The position numbers were made by a program, and so were the translations under genes. The notes beneath the pieces were generated by a model, which saw only the letters and a list, made by a program, of their open reading frames with translations, did not search any database and was not told where the DNA came from. Shown here piece by piece: positions 5,454 through 6,249 of a DNA stretch of 6,249 nt. Source of the stretch: an uncultured Porphyromonadaceae bacterium (GTDB lineage Bacteria > Bacteroidota > Bacteroidia > Bacteroidales > Muribaculaceae); NCBI GenBank assembly GCA_905212215.1, contig CAJMDR010000132.1:1-6249 (forward strand), read 5' to 3'. Each line of letters starts with the position of its first letter. Position 1 is the stretch's first letter.

Positions 5454-5775
5454 TCCCCCCACCTCTCCATTCATGGAGAAAGTATGCGGAGCTGTCTCCG
5501 GCGGACTGACCGATGTTCTCGAAAGGCAATCCCCCGCACTGGTCACCGCAAAGAAATATCAGGAGCGGTTTCTCTCCAACAACCGCATCAACGCCAACAA
5601 GCGGGTATATCTCTCCGACGATCTGTATGAGATTGTCAGCAAGGTTGTCTCGGCGGTCGGCAAGGACAAGGTTTCGCTTGGCAATTATGTGACCGAGATA
5701 GTGAGGGAACATCTGGAGCGCAACAGAGACTCCATCAATGCCATCTACCTCACCAACACGCAACCGCTTTTCTGA
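5446..5775 (+). CDS. Second DUF3408 conjugal transfer protein (traC position)
   Basis: A 109-residue protein that resembles the C-terminal half of the upstream gene. NKRVYLSDDLYEIVSKVVSAVG followed by VSLGNYVTEIVREHLERN aligns in layout with that gene's IHPDFVKVIKRLED and VSTYINNVLAAHF. The two are probably diverged paralogues, this one lacking the long polar linker. The ATG at 5446 lies inside the end of the upstream frame (ATGAATAA, eight-base overlap), and its TGA shares a base with the next ATG (TGATG). Both point to translational coupling. A ribbon-helix-helix fold is likely by inspection; the biochemical role is unknown. Position suggests traC of CTnDOT-like operons. Confidence 0.8.
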   Translation: MNNPPTSPFMEKVCGAVSGGLTDVLERQSPALVTAKKYQERFLSNNRINANKRVYLSDDLYEIVSKVVSAVGKDKVSLGNYVTEIVREHLERNRDSINAIYLTNTQPLF

Positions 5776-6249
5776 TGGAGCTATTATTAATAATCGCATT
5801 ACTGGCAAGCAACATCTTCCTTATCGGACGGGTGCTGAAAAAGCCGGAAGTCAAGCCTGAGGACAAGACACCTCCCCAAGCGGACGAGCCTTTCCCGGTC
5901 GAAGCCAACACCGTCGATGACGATGACCTCGTTGGCAGAAGCCATGTGGACATGGAGCGCATCAAAGCTCTGATTGATGCCAGAGTTGCCGCAGCCAACA
6001 CCAAGGTCAACGCCGATATTGAAAGGCTCAACCGTGTGGTGGCAGAACTGACGCGCCCCGAAGATGTAGGACTGGATTCCGACGATACGGAAGATTCAAA
6101 AACGGTTAGCCCCACGATACCGCAGGAACGGCTTGATTATGTTTTCACCCATCATACTGTCGGTGAGTCGTTAGGTGAGCCTCCGGTCCCGCAAGAGCCT
6201 GTCACAGGCGGACAGGACTTCAAGGCACTTGAAAGCGCGGTACGGGTGG
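5775..6249 (+). CDS. traD: TraD-like conjugal transfer protein, 3' end beyond window
   Basis: An open frame of 158 complete codons starts at the TGATG junction and runs off the right edge. The N-terminus MELLLIIALLASNIFLIGRVL is a single hydrophobic segment followed by lysines, so it is probably a membrane anchor with the rest in the cytoplasm. After it come a proline- and acid-rich linker (about residues 23-50, with DDDD near 52-55) and a charged helical stretch (MERIKALIDARVAAANTKVN onward, about 60-95), possibly a coiled coil. The identification as TraD rests on operon place (after traA and two DUF3408 genes) and on the anchor-plus-acidic-helix layout; no enzymatic motif is visible. It is not related to the coupling ATPase called TraD in F plasmids. 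Confidence 0.7.
   Translation, partial: MELLLIIALLASNIFLIGRVLKKPEVKPEDKTPPQADEPFPVEANTVDDDDLVGRSHVDMERIKALIDARVAAANTKVNADIERLNRVVAELTRPEDVGLDSDDTEDSKTVSPTIPQERLDYVFTHHTVGESLGEPPVPQEPVTGGQDFKALESAVRV

Noticed and set aside
1..6249. CRISPR array, insertion sequence, tRNA, defence or antibiotic resistance cargo
   Set aside because: No regular spacer-repeat pattern, transposase motif, cloverleaf or cargo gene was seen; all coding space is conjugation machinery.

Overview
This window is a piece of a Bacteroidales integrative conjugative element of the CTnDOT type. The evidence is the gene content: a mobA-mobB-mobC block on the minus strand faces away from a ParA-DUF3408-DUF3408-TraD block on the plus strand. 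The promoter-like sequences are also of the Bacteroidetes type (TAnnTTTG), and Shine-Dalgarno sites are largely absent. The base composition is moderate, with many GC-rich codons. That would fit a host such as Muribaculaceae, Parabacteroides or a similar gut Bacteroidales better than an AT-rich Bacteroides, but I cannot name the host.

Left arm (1-3247, minus strand, read right to left): mobA encodes a small ribbon-helix-helix-like relaxosome protein. It overlaps mobB, an HUH relaxase of the MOBP/PF03432 type with an H-D-R-H-H metal-site motif. mobB is followed after 13 bases by mobC, a VirD4/TraG-like coupling ATPase with four predicted membrane segments and clear Walker A and B motifs. mobC runs off the left edge. 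Together these proteins nick oriT and hand the relaxase-bound strand to the secretion channel.

Centre (3248-4254): about 1 kb without a credible gene separates the two divergent operons. It is dense with inverted and direct repeats. The mob-proximal half holds four hairpin-capable inverted repeats, one of them a 55-base nested structure, and is the best candidate for oriT. It also holds a plausible minus-strand promoter flanked by an 11-base direct repeat. A TAACTTTG box at 3774-3781 is a plausible tra promoter. If so, it makes a leader of roughly 460 bases with a tandem 12-mer, a 26-base repeat present twice with a pairing-preserving change, several hairpins, and a final pair of mutually exclusive hairpins ending about 60 bases before traA.

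Right arm (4255-6249, plus strand): traA (ParA-like ATPase), two consecutive DUF3408 genes that look like diverged paralogues, and the start of a traD-like membrane-anchored gene. They are packed with an 8-base gap or with overlaps (an 8-base overlap, then a TGATG junction), so they form one operon, the start of the mating-apparatus operon.

The proteins belong to known families. The part that may be undescribed is the mob-tra intergenic region and its structured leader. All RNA folds and promoters here were found by eye and have not been computed or tested.
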